NCBI RefSeq assembly: GCF_020544465.1
Contig: NZ_CP066126.1
Location: forward strand, 3,782,001 to 3,846,000
Direction: 5' to 3'
DNA: 64,000 bases
Source: Chromobacterium rhizoryzae
GTDB taxonomy: Bacteria > Pseudomonadota > Gammaproteobacteria > Burkholderiales > Chromobacteriaceae
The notes under the pieces are model-generated. The model was not told the origin of the DNA, did not search any database, and saw nothing but the letters and a program-made list of their open reading frames with translations. A program made the translations under genes and the position numbers. This document shows positions 39,643 through 48,890 of this stretch, piece by piece (the stretch's first letter is position 1; each line of letters starts with the position of its first letter).

Positions 39643-40776
39643 TTATTTTGCTACATTCGTCGCCAAATGCCAATAGCCTGCCAGGTATCCCTCGTACAAA
39701 CATTCCTGCATGCCAGGCCCAAGCGCCGCGCCGGCAATGCTTCTGGCATTGGCGAAGACGCGCCAAGCGGCGAAATCCTCTTCCGCGGCCTCCAGTTTCT
39801 CGCCGTTGCAATAGAAACTGTCGCCACAGAACAGGATCTGGCTCTTGCGGTCCAGTTCCAGTCCGCGCAATGTCGCTTCGCTCTCGAATTCGGCCTCGTC
39901 CAACTCCTCTTCCGGCGCGTCGTAAAATACATGCGCCTTGGGTTCGGTCAGATAGTGGCCCAGGAAGTCCCCCACCGCGGCCTTGTCCCAACGGATCTGC
40001 TCCAGCAGACGGCTGACCTGCTCCACCATCTCGTCGCCGATCCGCGCCGGGTCCTGCTGCAGCTTGAGCCCGGGATCGGCATACACGCCTTCCGCGCAGA
40101 TGCGGTCCTGCAGATGCACCAGGAATTGCGTCGCCAGTTCCTGCGCCGGCGGCGCGCGGAAGCCGATCGAATAAGTCATGCCCGGGTCCAGCGCCACGCC
40201 GTGATGCGCGCACTTGGGCGGCAGATAGAGCATGTCGCCGTGCTCCAGCACGAACTCCTGCTCGCAACGGAAGTCCTTCAGCACCCGGATCGGCGCGTCT
40301 TCGATGAAGTCGTCGTCGTGCTGGGTGGAGATCTGCCAGCGCTTGCGCCCGCCCACTTGCAAGAGGAATACGTCGTAGGCGTCGAAATGCGGTCCCACGG
40401 TGCCGCCCGGCGGCGCGTAGCTGATCATCAGATCGTCCAGCCGCGCGTAGGGAATGAAGTTGAAGCGCCACAGCAGCTCGTCGATATGCGGCAGATGCTG
40501 GTTAACGCCCTGCACCAGCAAGGTCCAGTCCGTCTCCGGCAACCGGCGGAAACGCGCCGGGCGGAACGGACCGCGCTCCAGGCTCCAGCGGCCGTTGCGG
40601 CATTCAATCAGACGCGACTCCGCGTCTTCGCGGGTCGCCAGTTGCGACAGCACCGAAAAATCCGCCAGCGGCCCCACTTCGGTCAGGGCGCCGCGGATCA
40701 GCAAAGGCTTCTTATGCCAGTACTCGGCGAGGAACTGTTCGGGCGACATCCCGCCCAGCAAAGTTGTTGTGTTCAT
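39643..40776 (-). CDS. roxA: JmjC/cupin 2-oxoglutarate-dependent ribosomal oxygenase
   Basis: 377 aa from ATG 40776. The JmjC fold is marked by YAPPGGTVGPHFDAYDVFLLQVGGRKRW (His-x-Asp Fe ligands) and the later His in CAHHGVAL, plus the strand DMLYLPP. Similar to E. coli YcfD/RoxA, which hydroxylates Arg81 of ribosomal protein L16. The C-terminal domain (about 250-377) matches the winged-helix/dimerization part of that family. Divergent from slyD across 140 bp. Confidence 0.87.
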   Translation of the reverse strand: MNTTTLLGGMSPEQFLAEYWHKKPLLIRGALTEVGPLADFSVLSQLATREDAESRLIECRNGRWSLERGPFRPARFRRLPETDWTLLVQGVNQHLPHIDELLWRFNFIPYARLDDLMISYAPPGGTVGPHFDAYDVFLLQVGGRKRWQISTQHDDDFIEDAPIRVLKDFRCEQEFVLEHGDMLYLPPKCAHHGVALDPGMTYSIGFRAPPAQELATQFLVHLQDRICAEGVYADPGLKLQQDPARIGDEMVEQVSRLLEQIRWDKAAVGDFLGHYLTEPKAHVFYDAPEEELDEAEFESEATLRGLELDRKSQILFCGDSFYCNGEKLEAAEEDFAAWRVFANARSIAGAALGPGMQECLYEGYLAGYWHLATNVAK

Positions 40777-40916
40777 GGCAGTTTCACGGGCTGAAACGCC
40801 CGGCAATGGTTTACAATATGGGATGCGCGCAATTGGCGGCGCATCTGAAAATCGTTTTCGATGGCCGGCTTGCGCCGCCATCCGCTTTATTTACCTTCCT
40901 TCACGGATCCGCACTC

Positions 40917-41396
40917 ATGCAAATCTCCAAAAACACCGTCGTGACCCTCCACTACGAGATGTTCGACGCTGACAACAACCTCCTCGACAAGACCGAAGAG
41001 CCGATCAGCTATCTGCACGGTGGCTACGACGGCATCTTCCCGCTGGTGGAAGAAGCTTTGGAAGGCAAGGCCGTTGGCGACGCCATCGACGTCAAGATGA
41101 CGCCGGACGACGCTTTCGGCGACCCGGAAGAAGAACTGATCCGCTTGGAAGACCTGGACGTGTTCCCGGCTGACGTCGAAGTCGGCATGATGTTCGAAGC
41201 CGACGATCCGGAAACCGGCGACGTGCTGCTGTTCCGCGTCACCGACATCGCCGACGGCAAGGCCGTGGTCGACGCCAACCACCCGCTGGCCGGCCAGAGC
41301 ATCCGCTTCACCGCCAAGGTAGTGGAAATCCGCGCCGCCAGCGCCGATGAAGTCAGCCATGGTCATGCCCACGGCGAGCACGGCCACCACCATTGA
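40917..41396 (+). CDS. slyD: FKBP-type peptidyl-prolyl isomerase SlyD
   Basis: 159 aa. FKBP fold with insert-in-flap domain (FGDPEEELIRLEDLDVFP), start MQISKNTVVTLHYEM, and a C-terminal metal-binding tail HGHAHGEHGHHH, shorter than in E. coli SlyD. Folding catalyst, chaperone and nickel-handling protein. Single gene followed by a strong terminator. Confidence 0.94.
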   Translation: MQISKNTVVTLHYEMFDADNNLLDKTEEPISYLHGGYDGIFPLVEEALEGKAVGDAIDVKMTPDDAFGDPEEELIRLEDLDVFPADVEVGMMFEADDPETGDVLLFRVTDIADGKAVVDANHPLAGQSIRFTAKVVEIRAASADEVSHGHAHGEHGHHH

Positions 41397-41466
41397 TCAG
41401 GCATCCGGCCCTGCCGGCACCGGCGTTATTGTAATGCTTTTGCCGGCGCGCCGGCCTGATTTCGAC

Positions 41467-41491
41467 AAAGGCGGCCCATTGGGCCGCCTTT
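41467..41491. terminator. Terminator between slyD and the PAP2 gene
   Basis: AAAGGCGGCCC/GGGCCGCCTTT, 11-bp stem with loop ATT, between converging genes; only three T residues follow on either strand. Confidence 0.75.
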
Positions 41492-41516
41492 GTCATGCCT
41501 GAGCGCGAACGCTGCG

Positions 41517-42278
41517 CTATCCCAAGCGCGCGCGCCGCCAGCGCCAACAACCCGCGGCCAGCACCAGCGCGCACACCGCCAGCCTCAGGCCGTATTCCTC
41601 ATGGCTGCCCGGCTTGTACAACAGCCACAGCAGCTGCAGCGCCAAGGCCGGCAGCATCAGCGACTGCAGCCGCGCGCTCAAGCCCGCCGGCCATCCCCGA
41701 GGCCAGGCCCAGCGGCAAGCGGCGCACATGGACGCCCATCCCAGCAAGGCGCCCACCGTCACATCCAGCGGCCAGTGCACGCCTATCGCCAAGCGCGACA
41801 GCATCACCAAGGCCACGGCCGCCGTCAGCAAGGCTCCGCGGCGCAAGACGCCTGAATAATAAAGAAAACTCGCCAGCGTGGCGGATGCCATCGCATGGCC
41901 GGAGGGGAAAGAGCCGTTGCCGGGCAAATCATCCAGCAATTGCACCGAGCCCGGCGGCAGCGCCAACGGCGGTCGCGGCACGGCGAAGCCCGCCTTGAGC
42001 ACGATGGCCAGAAACACGCCGACGCCGCAGCCCACCAACAAGGCCGGCAGCTTGTCCGGCCGCCGCCAGCTCAAGGCCAGCAGCAGGGCCAGCACCGTGG
42101 GCCAGTCGCCCAGCACGCTCAACAGACGCCAGAACGCGCCGGGCGCGACGCGGCCGGCCTCATGCAGGATCAGAAACAATTCTCGATTGAAATCCGGGGA
42201 CACTGCCAGCAGGACAGCCAGCGGCGATAACAACAACGCCGGCCACAGCCGGCGCAAACAGGACAACTTAAACCACAT
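41517..42278 (-). CDS. PAP2-family membrane phosphatase
   Basis: 253 aa with about six membrane segments. The acid phosphatase motifs are all present: KAGFAVPRP, FPSGH and SRLAIGVHWPLD. The enzyme dephosphorylates a lipid phosphate such as undecaprenyl diphosphate, phosphatidate or a lipid A phosphate; which one is not decided by sequence. Starts one base before the prmC stop (TGATG overlap), so it is coupled to prmC. N-terminal helix MWFKLSCLRRLWPALLLSPL. Confidence 0.85.
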   Translation of the reverse strand: MWFKLSCLRRLWPALLLSPLAVLLAVSPDFNRELFLILHEAGRVAPGAFWRLLSVLGDWPTVLALLLALSWRRPDKLPALLVGCGVGVFLAIVLKAGFAVPRPPLALPPGSVQLLDDLPGNGSFPSGHAMASATLASFLYYSGVLRRGALLTAAVALVMLSRLAIGVHWPLDVTVGALLGWASMCAACRWAWPRGWPAGLSARLQSLMLPALALQLLWLLYKPGSHEEYGLRLAVCALVLAAGCWRWRRARLG

Positions 42279-43099
42279 CAGTCAGCTTTCATCGTTGCAA
42301 GGGTGATTCGATCCAGACCCGCCAGATCGACAATGGTTTCCACTTGCAGCAAACCCGCGTCGGCGAAAAGCCCGCGCACCGCCGCGCCCTGGTCGTAGCC
42401 GTGCTCGACGATCAAGCCGCCGCCCGGCGCCAGCCGTCGCGGCGCGTCGGCGGCGATGGCGCGCAGACAGTCCAGCCCATCGGCCTCGTCGGTCAGCGCC
42501 ATCCGCGGCTCGAAGCGCACATCCCCCTGCCCCAGGTGTTCGTCGTTACGCTGTATATACGGCGGATTGGACACGATGAGATCGAAGACCGCGTTCTCGG
42601 GCAAGGCTTGATACCAGCTGCCCTGATAAAAATCGACGCGCGCGCCCAGGCGTTCCGCGTTGCCGCGCGCGATGGCCAGCGCCTCCGGCGACAGATCAAC
42701 GGCGCAGACCCGCCATGCCGGCGCCTCCAGCGCCAGCGTCGCGGCGATGGCGCCGCTGCCGGTGCCCAGGTCGACGACGCGGGCGGCGCGGTCGCCAAAC
42801 CGCTGCAAGGCCGCCTCGATCAAGTGCTCGGTTTCCGGCCGGGGGATCAATACCTGCGGGCCCACGGTGAAATCGCGGCCGTAGAACTCTCGCCGGCCGA
42901 TCAAATAGGCCACCGGCTCGCCGGCGGCGCGCCGGGCGGCGAGCGCGCGGAAACACGCCTCCTGTTCCGCACTCAGCGTCTGTTCCGGGTAGGCCACGAT
43001 GCGGGCGTGAGTCAGCCCCGGCGCCGCCTGCTGCAATAGCATGCGGGCTTCCAGGCGGGGCAAGGGGTATAGGCGCAGCGCCTCGGCTATCGTCAGCAT
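42278..43099 (-). CDS. prmC: Release factor glutamine methyltransferase
   Basis: 273 aa from ATG 43099. N-terminal helical domain, SAM-binding VDLGTGSGAIA, and the catalytic NPPY in VSNPPYIQ; PRPETEHL precedes the methyltransferase fold. Methylates the GGQ glutamine of RF1 and RF2. Starts 5 bp after the mgtE stop and ends in the start of the PAP2 gene. The same frame stays open upstream through mgtE; that part is not coding. Confidence 0.93.
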   Translation of the reverse strand: MLTIAEALRLYPLPRLEARMLLQQAAPGLTHARIVAYPEQTLSAEQEACFRALAARRAAGEPVAYLIGRREFYGRDFTVGPQVLIPRPETEHLIEAALQRFGDRAARVVDLGTGSGAIAATLALEAPAWRVCAVDLSPEALAIARGNAERLGARVDFYQGSWYQALPENAVFDLIVSNPPYIQRNDEHLGQGDVRFEPRMALTDEADGLDCLRAIAADAPRRLAPGGGLIVEHGYDQGAAVRGLFADAGLLQVETIVDLAGLDRITLATMKAD

Positions 43100-43104
43100 G
43101 GTCG

Positions 43105-44544
43105 TCACAACAGGAACAGGGTGGCGAGACCCAGGAAAATGAAAAAGCCGCCGGAGTCGGTGCAGGCGGTGATCAGCACGCTGGAGCCCAGCGCCGGGTC
43201 GCGGCCGGAGCGCTGCATCAGGCAGGGAATCAACACGCCCATGGTGGCGGCCAGCATCAGATTGAGCAGCATCGCGCCCAGCATCACCAGACCCAGCGAA
43301 AAGCTGCCGTACAGCAGCCAGGCCACGCTGCCTATCACCCCGCCCCACAGCACGCCGTTGATCATGCTGACTCGCAACTCCTTGCGCCACAAGCGCCAGG
43401 CCTGGCTCAGCTGCATCTGCCCCATGGCCAGCGCCCGCACGATCATGGTGATGGTCTGATTGCCGGAGTTGCCGCCGATGCCGGCGACGATGGGCATCAG
43501 CGCGGCCAGGGCCACCAATTGGGAAATGGAGTGTTCGAACACGCCGATCACCCGCGAGGCGATGAAGGCGGTGCACAGATTGATCGCCAGCCAGGCCCAG
43601 CGGTTCTTCACCGAGTCGATCACCGGCGCGAACAGGTCTTCTTCCTCTTTCAAGCCGGCCAGATTCAGCACTTCGCTGTCGGATTCCTCGCGGATCACGT
43701 CCACCATCTCGTCCACGGTCAGCCGGCCGATCAGCTTGCCGGCCTCGTCCACCACCGGCGCGGTGATCAAGTCGTAGCGCTCGAAGGCCAGCGCCGCGTC
43801 GGCGGCGTCCTCGTCCGGGCTGAAGCTGACCAGCTCGGTGGCCATCACTTCGGCCACCAAGGCGTCGGGGTCCGACACCAGCAGTTTGCGGATGGACAGC
43901 ACGCCCTTGAGCAGGCCCAAGTCGTCGATGACGAAGATTTTGTCGGTATGCGCCGGCAGTTCGTCGAAACGGCGCAGATAGCGCAGCACCACTTCGCAGC
44001 TGACGTCGGCGCGGATCTTGACCAGGTCGAAGTCCATCAGCGCGCCGACCTTGTCCTCGTCGTAGGACAGCGCGGATTGCAGCTGGGCGCGCTCTTCCTC
44101 GTCCAGGCCGCCCATCACTTCGTACACCACCTGGCGCGGCATGTCCGGCGCCAGTTCGGCCAGTTCGTCGGCGTCCAGTTGCTCGGCGGCGTTGACCAGC
44201 TCGCCGTGCTCCATCACTTCGATCAGCGATTCCCTGACCGCGTCGGACACTTCCAGCAGGATGGCGCCGTCGCGCGCGCCGCCCACCTGGTCCCAGACCA
44301 GCAGGCGGTCTTCCAGCGGCAAGGCTTCCAGGATATGGGCGACGTCGGCCGGGTGCAGCTGCTCCAGCTTCAGCCGCAGCGCTTCCAGATTGTAATGCGG
44401 GGCCAGCGGGTCCGTCGGCGGCTCGGACGCCTCCTGACGGGATACAAGATCTTCCAACTGCCGCTGGCGCTCGATCAGGCGCTGCACCAGGGCCAGGCTT
44501 TCTTGCAGACGATCGGCGGATTGTTGCTTGAAGGCAACCGTCAT
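43105..44544 (-). CDS. mgtE: Magnesium transporter MgtE
   Basis: 479 aa. MgtE_N domain (EALPLEDRLLVWDQV), paired CBS domains (about 150-290; e.g. TDKIFVIDDLGLLKG, APVVDEAGKLIGRLTVDEMVDVI) and five C-terminal membrane helices with VAGIGGNSGNQT at the pore. The cytosolic domains close the channel at high Mg2+. First gene of mgtE-prmC-PAP2; the 200 bp upstream, to mtgA, holds its promoter; I could not define it. Confidence 0.93.
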   Translation of the reverse strand: MTVAFKQQSADRLQESLALVQRLIERQRQLEDLVSRQEASEPPTDPLAPHYNLEALRLKLEQLHPADVAHILEALPLEDRLLVWDQVGGARDGAILLEVSDAVRESLIEVMEHGELVNAAEQLDADELAELAPDMPRQVVYEVMGGLDEEERAQLQSALSYDEDKVGALMDFDLVKIRADVSCEVVLRYLRRFDELPAHTDKIFVIDDLGLLKGVLSIRKLLVSDPDALVAEVMATELVSFSPDEDAADAALAFERYDLITAPVVDEAGKLIGRLTVDEMVDVIREESDSEVLNLAGLKEEEDLFAPVIDSVKNRWAWLAINLCTAFIASRVIGVFEHSISQLVALAALMPIVAGIGGNSGNQTITMIVRALAMGQMQLSQAWRLWRKELRVSMINGVLWGGVIGSVAWLLYGSFSLGLVMLGAMLLNLMLAATMGVLIPCLMQRSGRDPALGSSVLITACTDSGGFFIFLGLATLFLL

Positions 44545-44745
44545 GCACGTCTCCTTCCGCCCAGATGGCGCGCGCGGCGCGGGCGGTCTGAGGCGGGCGT
44601 TATTCTCTAACGGTAAATCGGGATTGGATTACGGGGTAACTGGGTAAGTCCATTGCGTAGCCGCCATGCCTCGCGCATGGCGCACTCAAAGAAAGTCGCG
44701 ATTGTAACATGCCGCCTGCGCCGCTCCAATCCGGCCCCCGGGCGC

Positions 44746-45432
44746 TCACGGCAGTTCCACATAGCCCATTCGCCGCTGGATGATGCGGGTCTTGCGCGCC
44801 AGGCCCGGCGCGCCGCGATGGCTGTCGTAATAGCGCGGATTGGGCACCATCGCCGCCAGCTTGGCCGCCTGCGACGAAGACAGCCGCGCCGCGCTGGAGC
44901 GGTAGTAATAGCGCGAGGCCGCCTCCGCGCCGAAAACCCCGTTGCCCCACTCGATCACGTTCAGGTAAATCTCGAAAATGCGCCGCTTGTCCAACACCGT
45001 TTCCAGCATCACCGTGATCAAGGCTTCCTCCACCTTGCGCCACGGCGTCTTGCTGCTGGACAGGAACAAATTCTTGGCCAGCTGCTGGCTGATGGTGGAG
45101 CCGCCGGCGACGATCTTGCCCTTCTTCAGGTTTTTTTCGAAAGCGGCCTCGATGCCGTCCCAATCGAAACCTTCGTGATCGACGAACTTGGCGTCTTCCG
45201 ACGCGATCAGCGCGCGCTTCAGATTGGGCGAGATCTGCTCGTAACTCACCCATTTGTGGCGCAGCTCCGCCTCGGGGTCGTCCTGCTGCAGCTTGGCCAG
45301 CTGTTCGTTCATGAAGGCGCTGGCCGACGGGTTGTGGCCGCGCCAATAAACGATATGGCCGAAGATCCACAGGTTATACAGCAGAAAGGCGGCCATCAGG
45401 GCCGCCAGTACTTTCAGGAAGAGACGCATCAT
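44746..45432 (-). CDS. mtgA: Monofunctional biosynthetic peptidoglycan transglycosylase
   Basis: 228 aa from ATG 45432 (MMRLFLKVLAAL). One N-terminal membrane anchor, then a GT51 domain: SEDAKFVDHEGFDW (catalytic Glu), GGSTISQQLAKNLFLSS and EIYLNVIEWGNGVFG. Polymerises lipid II glycan strands in the periplasm. 111 bp downstream of aroE on the same strand, an order common in proteobacteria. Confidence 0.92.
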   Translation of the reverse strand: MMRLFLKVLAALMAAFLLYNLWIFGHIVYWRGHNPSASAFMNEQLAKLQQDDPEAELRHKWVSYEQISPNLKRALIASEDAKFVDHEGFDWDGIEAAFEKNLKKGKIVAGGSTISQQLAKNLFLSSSKTPWRKVEEALITVMLETVLDKRRIFEIYLNVIEWGNGVFGAEAASRYYYRSSAARLSSSQAAKLAAMVPNPRYYDSHRGAPGLARKTRIIQRRMGYVELP

Positions 45433-45543
45433 CTGACTCGCGAAGCGAGCCCCCTCGCAGGGCAAGGGGGATTGGGATTCAAACCGCGGGAGGGAAAAGC
45501 GACGCCTTGTTGATGGGTCCGGACCCGCCGGACCCGGCGAGCG

Positions 45544-46365
45544 TCAGGCCAGCACTTCCCGCAGCATATTGGTCACCTTGCGGGTGGCCGGCTCCACGCC
45601 GCGCCAGATGGCGAAGGACTCCGCCGCCTGCTCCACCAGCATGCCCAGGCCGTCGGCCAGCATGCCGGCGTTTTCCGCCTGCGCGCGTTGCAAGAAAGGC
45701 GTCAGGCCCTTGCTGTACACCATGTCGTAAGCCAGGGTGCGCGCGGTGAACAGGCCGTAGGGGATGGGCGGCAATTCATTGCTGAGGCTGGTCGAGGTGG
45801 CGTTGATCACGATGTCGAAGCTGCGGCCCTTCAATTGCTCGTAGCCTATGGCCTCCACCTTGCCCCAAGGCGCGAAGTGATGCGCCAGCGCCTCGGCCTT
45901 GATCAGCGTGCGGTTGGCGATGGTCAAGGAGGCCGGCTTTTGCGCCAGGATGGGTTCCAGCACGCCGCGCACCGCGCCGCCCGCGCCCAGAATCAGCACC
46001 TTGGCGCCGGCGATCGGGTAGTCCAGATTGTCCACGATGTCGCGCACCAGGCCCACGCCGTCGGTGTTGTCGCCGTAGATCCTGCCGTCGCGGAAGCACA
46101 GGGTATTGACCGCCTCCGCCGCGCGGGCGCGCTCGGTCAGCTCATTGGCGAAACGGTAGGCGTCGCCCTTGAACGGCAGCGTGATATTGAGGCCCTTGCC
46201 GCCGGCGGAGACGAACTCGGCCACCACCTCGTTGAAACGCCCCAGTTCGGCGAACAACTTGTCGTAAGCGATATCCTGGCCGGTGGCCGTCGCGAATTCG
46301 TTATGGATGAACGGCGACTGGCTGTGCGAAACAGGGTTGCCGATAACGGCGTAACGGTCGGTCAT
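45544..46365 (-). CDS. aroE: Shikimate 5-dehydrogenase
   Basis: 273 aa. GNPVSHSQSP at the N-terminus and the catalytic lysine region NITLPFKGDAY bind shikimate; the NADP loop is LGAGGAVRG with NRT after the next strand (Arg/Thr for the NADPH phosphate). Converts 3-dehydroshikimate to shikimate in aromatic synthesis. Followed by mtgA. Confidence 0.94.
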   Translation of the reverse strand: MTDRYAVIGNPVSHSQSPFIHNEFATATGQDIAYDKLFAELGRFNEVVAEFVSAGGKGLNITLPFKGDAYRFANELTERARAAEAVNTLCFRDGRIYGDNTDGVGLVRDIVDNLDYPIAGAKVLILGAGGAVRGVLEPILAQKPASLTIANRTLIKAEALAHHFAPWGKVEAIGYEQLKGRSFDIVINATSTSLSNELPPIPYGLFTARTLAYDMVYSKGLTPFLQRAQAENAGMLADGLGMLVEQAAESFAIWRGVEPATRKVTNMLREVLA

Positions 46366-46419
46366 GAGTCAGCTTTCCAAGATTTGGCTATGTTTTCGGT
46401 ATTCGGATAGAGAGTGGCT

Positions 46420-46456
46420 AACAAAGCCCCGGCGCCGCGTCGCGCTTGGCTTTGTT
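46420..46456. repeat. 9-bp inverted repeat AACAAAGCC/GGCTTTGTT between aroE and the rhodanese gene
   Basis: The arms are separated by 19 GC-rich bases. It may be a weak terminator of the rhodanese transcript, or chance. Nothing else is seen in the 193 bp of this gap. Confidence 0.35.
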
Positions 46457-46558
46457 GGCGGCTCTCGTCGCGTCCGCGCCGCCCTGCCGGCGGCGCTATG
46501 ACACTTTGCCGTGGAATACGCCAAACTTCAACCACGACGTCGCCGCGCCGGCCCCGGC

Positions 46559-47011
46559 TCAGCCTTGTTGCCAGGGCAGGCCGCGCGCTTTCCAGCCGCC
46601 CACGGTGTTGCGGTGGCCGTCGGCGTCCTTGTCGCCCTCAAACCCCTCCAGCACGTTGTAGGCTTCGGTGTAACCGGCGGCGGCGGCCATGCGCGCCGCT
46701 TCGTCCGAGCGCACGCCGGAACGGCACATCAGCATCAGCACGCCGTCCTTGGGCAGCATGTCCTGCAATTGCTCGATGAAACGCGGATTGGGCTGCATGC
46801 CGGGAAAGCTTCGCCACTCCAGCCGCTGGGCATAGGGCACCACGCCGACGAACTGCCATTCCGCCGCGCTGCGCACGTCCAGCAGCACCGCTTCCGGCAT
46901 CGCCTGCTTCAGCTGGTGCGCTTCCTGCGGCGTCAAGGCGCCGCGATAGGGCAAGCCCTGTTCTTCCGCCCGGCGCCGCGCCTGTTGCAATAGCCGCGTC
47001 ATCTGATCCAT
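46559..47011 (-). CDS. Rhodanese-like sulfurtransferase
   Basis: 150 aa from ATG 47011, GGGAG upstream. Single rhodanese domain: LLDVRSAAEWQFVGV, the active loop CRSGVRSDEAA with catalytic Cys, and a conserved C-terminal GGWKARGLPW. Probably transfers sulfane sulfur; partner unknown. The gap to glnA is regulatory; the gap to aroE has little. Confidence 0.87.
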   Translation of the reverse strand: MDQMTRLLQQARRRAEEQGLPYRGALTPQEAHQLKQAMPEAVLLDVRSAAEWQFVGVVPYAQRLEWRSFPGMQPNPRFIEQLQDMLPKDGVLMLMCRSGVRSDEAARMAAAAGYTEAYNVLEGFEGDKDADGHRNTVGGWKARGLPWQQG

Positions 47012-47178
47012 GCAAGCTCTCCCCGCGGCCCGGCCGCCTTGTCGAACCGCCGACACCCCTTGACGCTGCGCCGGCCGGCCTCAGCGTCTTAGCGGGGTTT
47101 TGTCAGCCGCTCTCGTTACCTTATATACGGAATATACGGATTATCCATATCGACGAAGACGGCCGCAATGCCGTCAAC

Positions 47179-47254
47179 GCCCTGTTTTGGTGCATAAGCC
47201 GAATCCAGGCACCACCCTGGTTCATTCAACTCCGCTAGCGCCCGGTTTTGGGCT
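47179..47254 (+). promoter_or_regulatory. Array of NtrC-like sites upstream of glnA
   Basis: Three dyads resembling GCACCA-N3-TGGTGC at 47179-47193 (left half weak), 47209-47223 (GCACCACCCTGGTTC, one mismatch) and 47240-47254 (weakest). Their centres are spaced 30-31 bp, i.e. three helical turns, as expected for cooperative NtrC binding. They lie 33-108 bp upstream of the sigma-54 promoter. Confidence 0.6.
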
Positions 47255-47286
47255 ATGACACAATGGAATCTCAGCGATTTCAAAGC

Positions 47287-47302
47287 TGGCACGCTTAATG
47301 CT
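47287..47302 (+). promoter_or_regulatory. Sigma-54 (-24/-12) promoter of glnA
   Basis: TGGCAC, 5 bases, ATGCT: GG and GC are 10 bases apart as required, with one mismatch in the -12 element. It is 59 bp upstream of the glnA ATG and downstream of the NtrC-like sites. Confidence 0.75.
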
Positions 47303-47360
47303 TAAGAGCCTGCCATCCACTCATTCGCACATGATGCATGTAGCCTTTCAGGAGAAAACC

Positions 47361-48779
47361 ATGGCGGTTGCAGACGTAGTCAAGCTGATTACCGAAAATG
47401 ATGTCAAGTTCATCGACCTGCGCTTTACCGATACCCGCGGCAAAGAACAACACGTGTCGATTCCGGCCCATGTGCTGCTGGACGATCCGGACGCATGGTT
47501 CGAACACGGCCACGCTTTCGACGGTTCCTCGATCGCGGGCTGGAAAGGCATCCAGGCATCCGACATGCTGCTGATGGCCGACCCGGCCACCGCCCGCATC
47601 GACCCGTTCTACGATGAACCCACCGTCTTCCTGCACTGCGATGTGATCGATCCGGCCGACGGCAAGGGCTACGACCGCGACCCGCGCTCCATCGCCAAAC
47701 GCGCCGAAGCCTATCTTAAGGCCTCCGGCCTGGGCGACACCGCCTATTTCGGCCCGGAACCGGAATTCTTCATCTTCGACAGCGTGACCTGGGGCACAGA
47801 CATGTCCGGCTGCTTCGTCAAGATCAAGGCCGAAGAAGCCGCCTGGGCTTCCGCCGAGGAGTTCGAAGGCGGCAATATGGGCCACCGCCCGGGCATCAAG
47901 GGCGGTTACTTCCCAGTGCCGCCGGTGGATTCCTCGCAAGACATCCGCTCCGCCATGGTGCTGCTGCTCGAAGAGCTGGGCATCCCGGTGGAAGTGCACC
48001 ACCACGAAGTGGCCACCGCCGGCCAGAACGAGATCGGCACCAGGTTCAGCACCCTGACCCAGCGCGCGGACTGGACCCAGATCCTGAAATACGTGGTGCA
48101 CAACGTGGCCCACAGCTACGGCAAGACCGCCACCTTCATGCCCAAGCCCATCGTCGGCGACAACGGCTCCGGCATGCACGTGCACCAGTCCATCTGGAAG
48201 GACGGCAAGAACCTGTTCGCCGGCGACGGCTACGCCGGCCTGTCCGAAACCGCGCTCTACTACATCGGCGGCATCATCAAGCACGCCAAGGCGCTGAACG
48301 CGATCACCAACCCGGGCACCAACTCTTACAAACGCCTGGTGCCGCACTATGAAGCGCCGGTGAAGCTGGCCTACTCCGCCAAGAACCGCTCCGCGTCCAT
48401 CCGCATTCCGCACGTGGCCAGCCCCAAAGGCCGCCGCATCGAAGCGCGCTTCCCGGACCCCTTGGCCAACCCCTATCTGTGCTTCTCCGCTCTGCTGATG
48501 GCCGGCCTGGACGGCATCCAGAACAAGATCCACCCGGGCGACGCCGCGGACAAGAACCTGTACGATTTGCCGCCGGAAGAAGACAAGCTGATCCCGACCG
48601 TGTGCGCCAGCCTGGACGAGGCGCTGGCCGCTCTGGACAAGGACCGCGAGTTCCTGACCCGCGGCGGCGTGTTCTCCAATGACTGGATCGACGCCTACAT
48701 CGAGCTGAAGATGCAGGAGGTCAACCTGACCCGCATGACCACCCATCCGGTGGAATTCGCGATGTATTACTCGCTGTAA
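47361..48779 (+). CDS. glnA: Glutamine synthetase, type I
   Basis: 472 aa from ATG 47361 with AGGAG 7 bases upstream; upstream in-frame starts would fall across the sigma-54 promoter. Visible: FDGSSIAGW, EPEFF, KPIVGDNGSGMHVHQS, NRSASIRIP and the adenylylation tyrosine in NLYDLPPEE. Forms glutamine from glutamate and ammonia; dodecamer. Regulated by NtrC/sigma-54 from the sites above and by adenylylation. Confidence 0.96.
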   Translation: MAVADVVKLITENDVKFIDLRFTDTRGKEQHVSIPAHVLLDDPDAWFEHGHAFDGSSIAGWKGIQASDMLLMADPATARIDPFYDEPTVFLHCDVIDPADGKGYDRDPRSIAKRAEAYLKASGLGDTAYFGPEPEFFIFDSVTWGTDMSGCFVKIKAEEAAWASAEEFEGGNMGHRPGIKGGYFPVPPVDSSQDIRSAMVLLLEELGIPVEVHHHEVATAGQNEIGTRFSTLTQRADWTQILKYVVHNVAHSYGKTATFMPKPIVGDNGSGMHVHQSIWKDGKNLFAGDGYAGLSETALYYIGGIIKHAKALNAITNPGTNSYKRLVPHYEAPVKLAYSAKNRSASIRIPHVASPKGRRIEARFPDPLANPYLCFSALLMAGLDGIQNKIHPGDAADKNLYDLPPEEDKLIPTVCASLDEALAALDKDREFLTRGGVFSNDWIDAYIELKMQEVNLTRMTTHPVEFAMYYSL

Positions 48780-48793
48780 TACCGGCGCATGGA

Positions 48794-48821
48794 AAAACGG
48801 CAGCCTCCGGGCTGCCGTTTT
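48794..48821 (+). terminator. Intrinsic terminator of glnA
   Basis: AAAACGGCAGCC/GGCTGCCGTTTT, 12-bp stem with loop TCCG, 15 bp past the stop. Confidence 0.9.
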
Positions 48822-48890
48822 CATATATGACTTGTCCGGCGGATTTGCATATCATTGCAGAGCTGAAACCCGGAACTCGACACGCCGCCC

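Noticed and set aside
43100..44548. Upstream part of a 756-residue frame ending with prmC
   Set aside because: The PrmC part begins at ATG 43099; the portion above it is an out-of-frame reading of mgtE with low-complexity Arg/Gly sequence.
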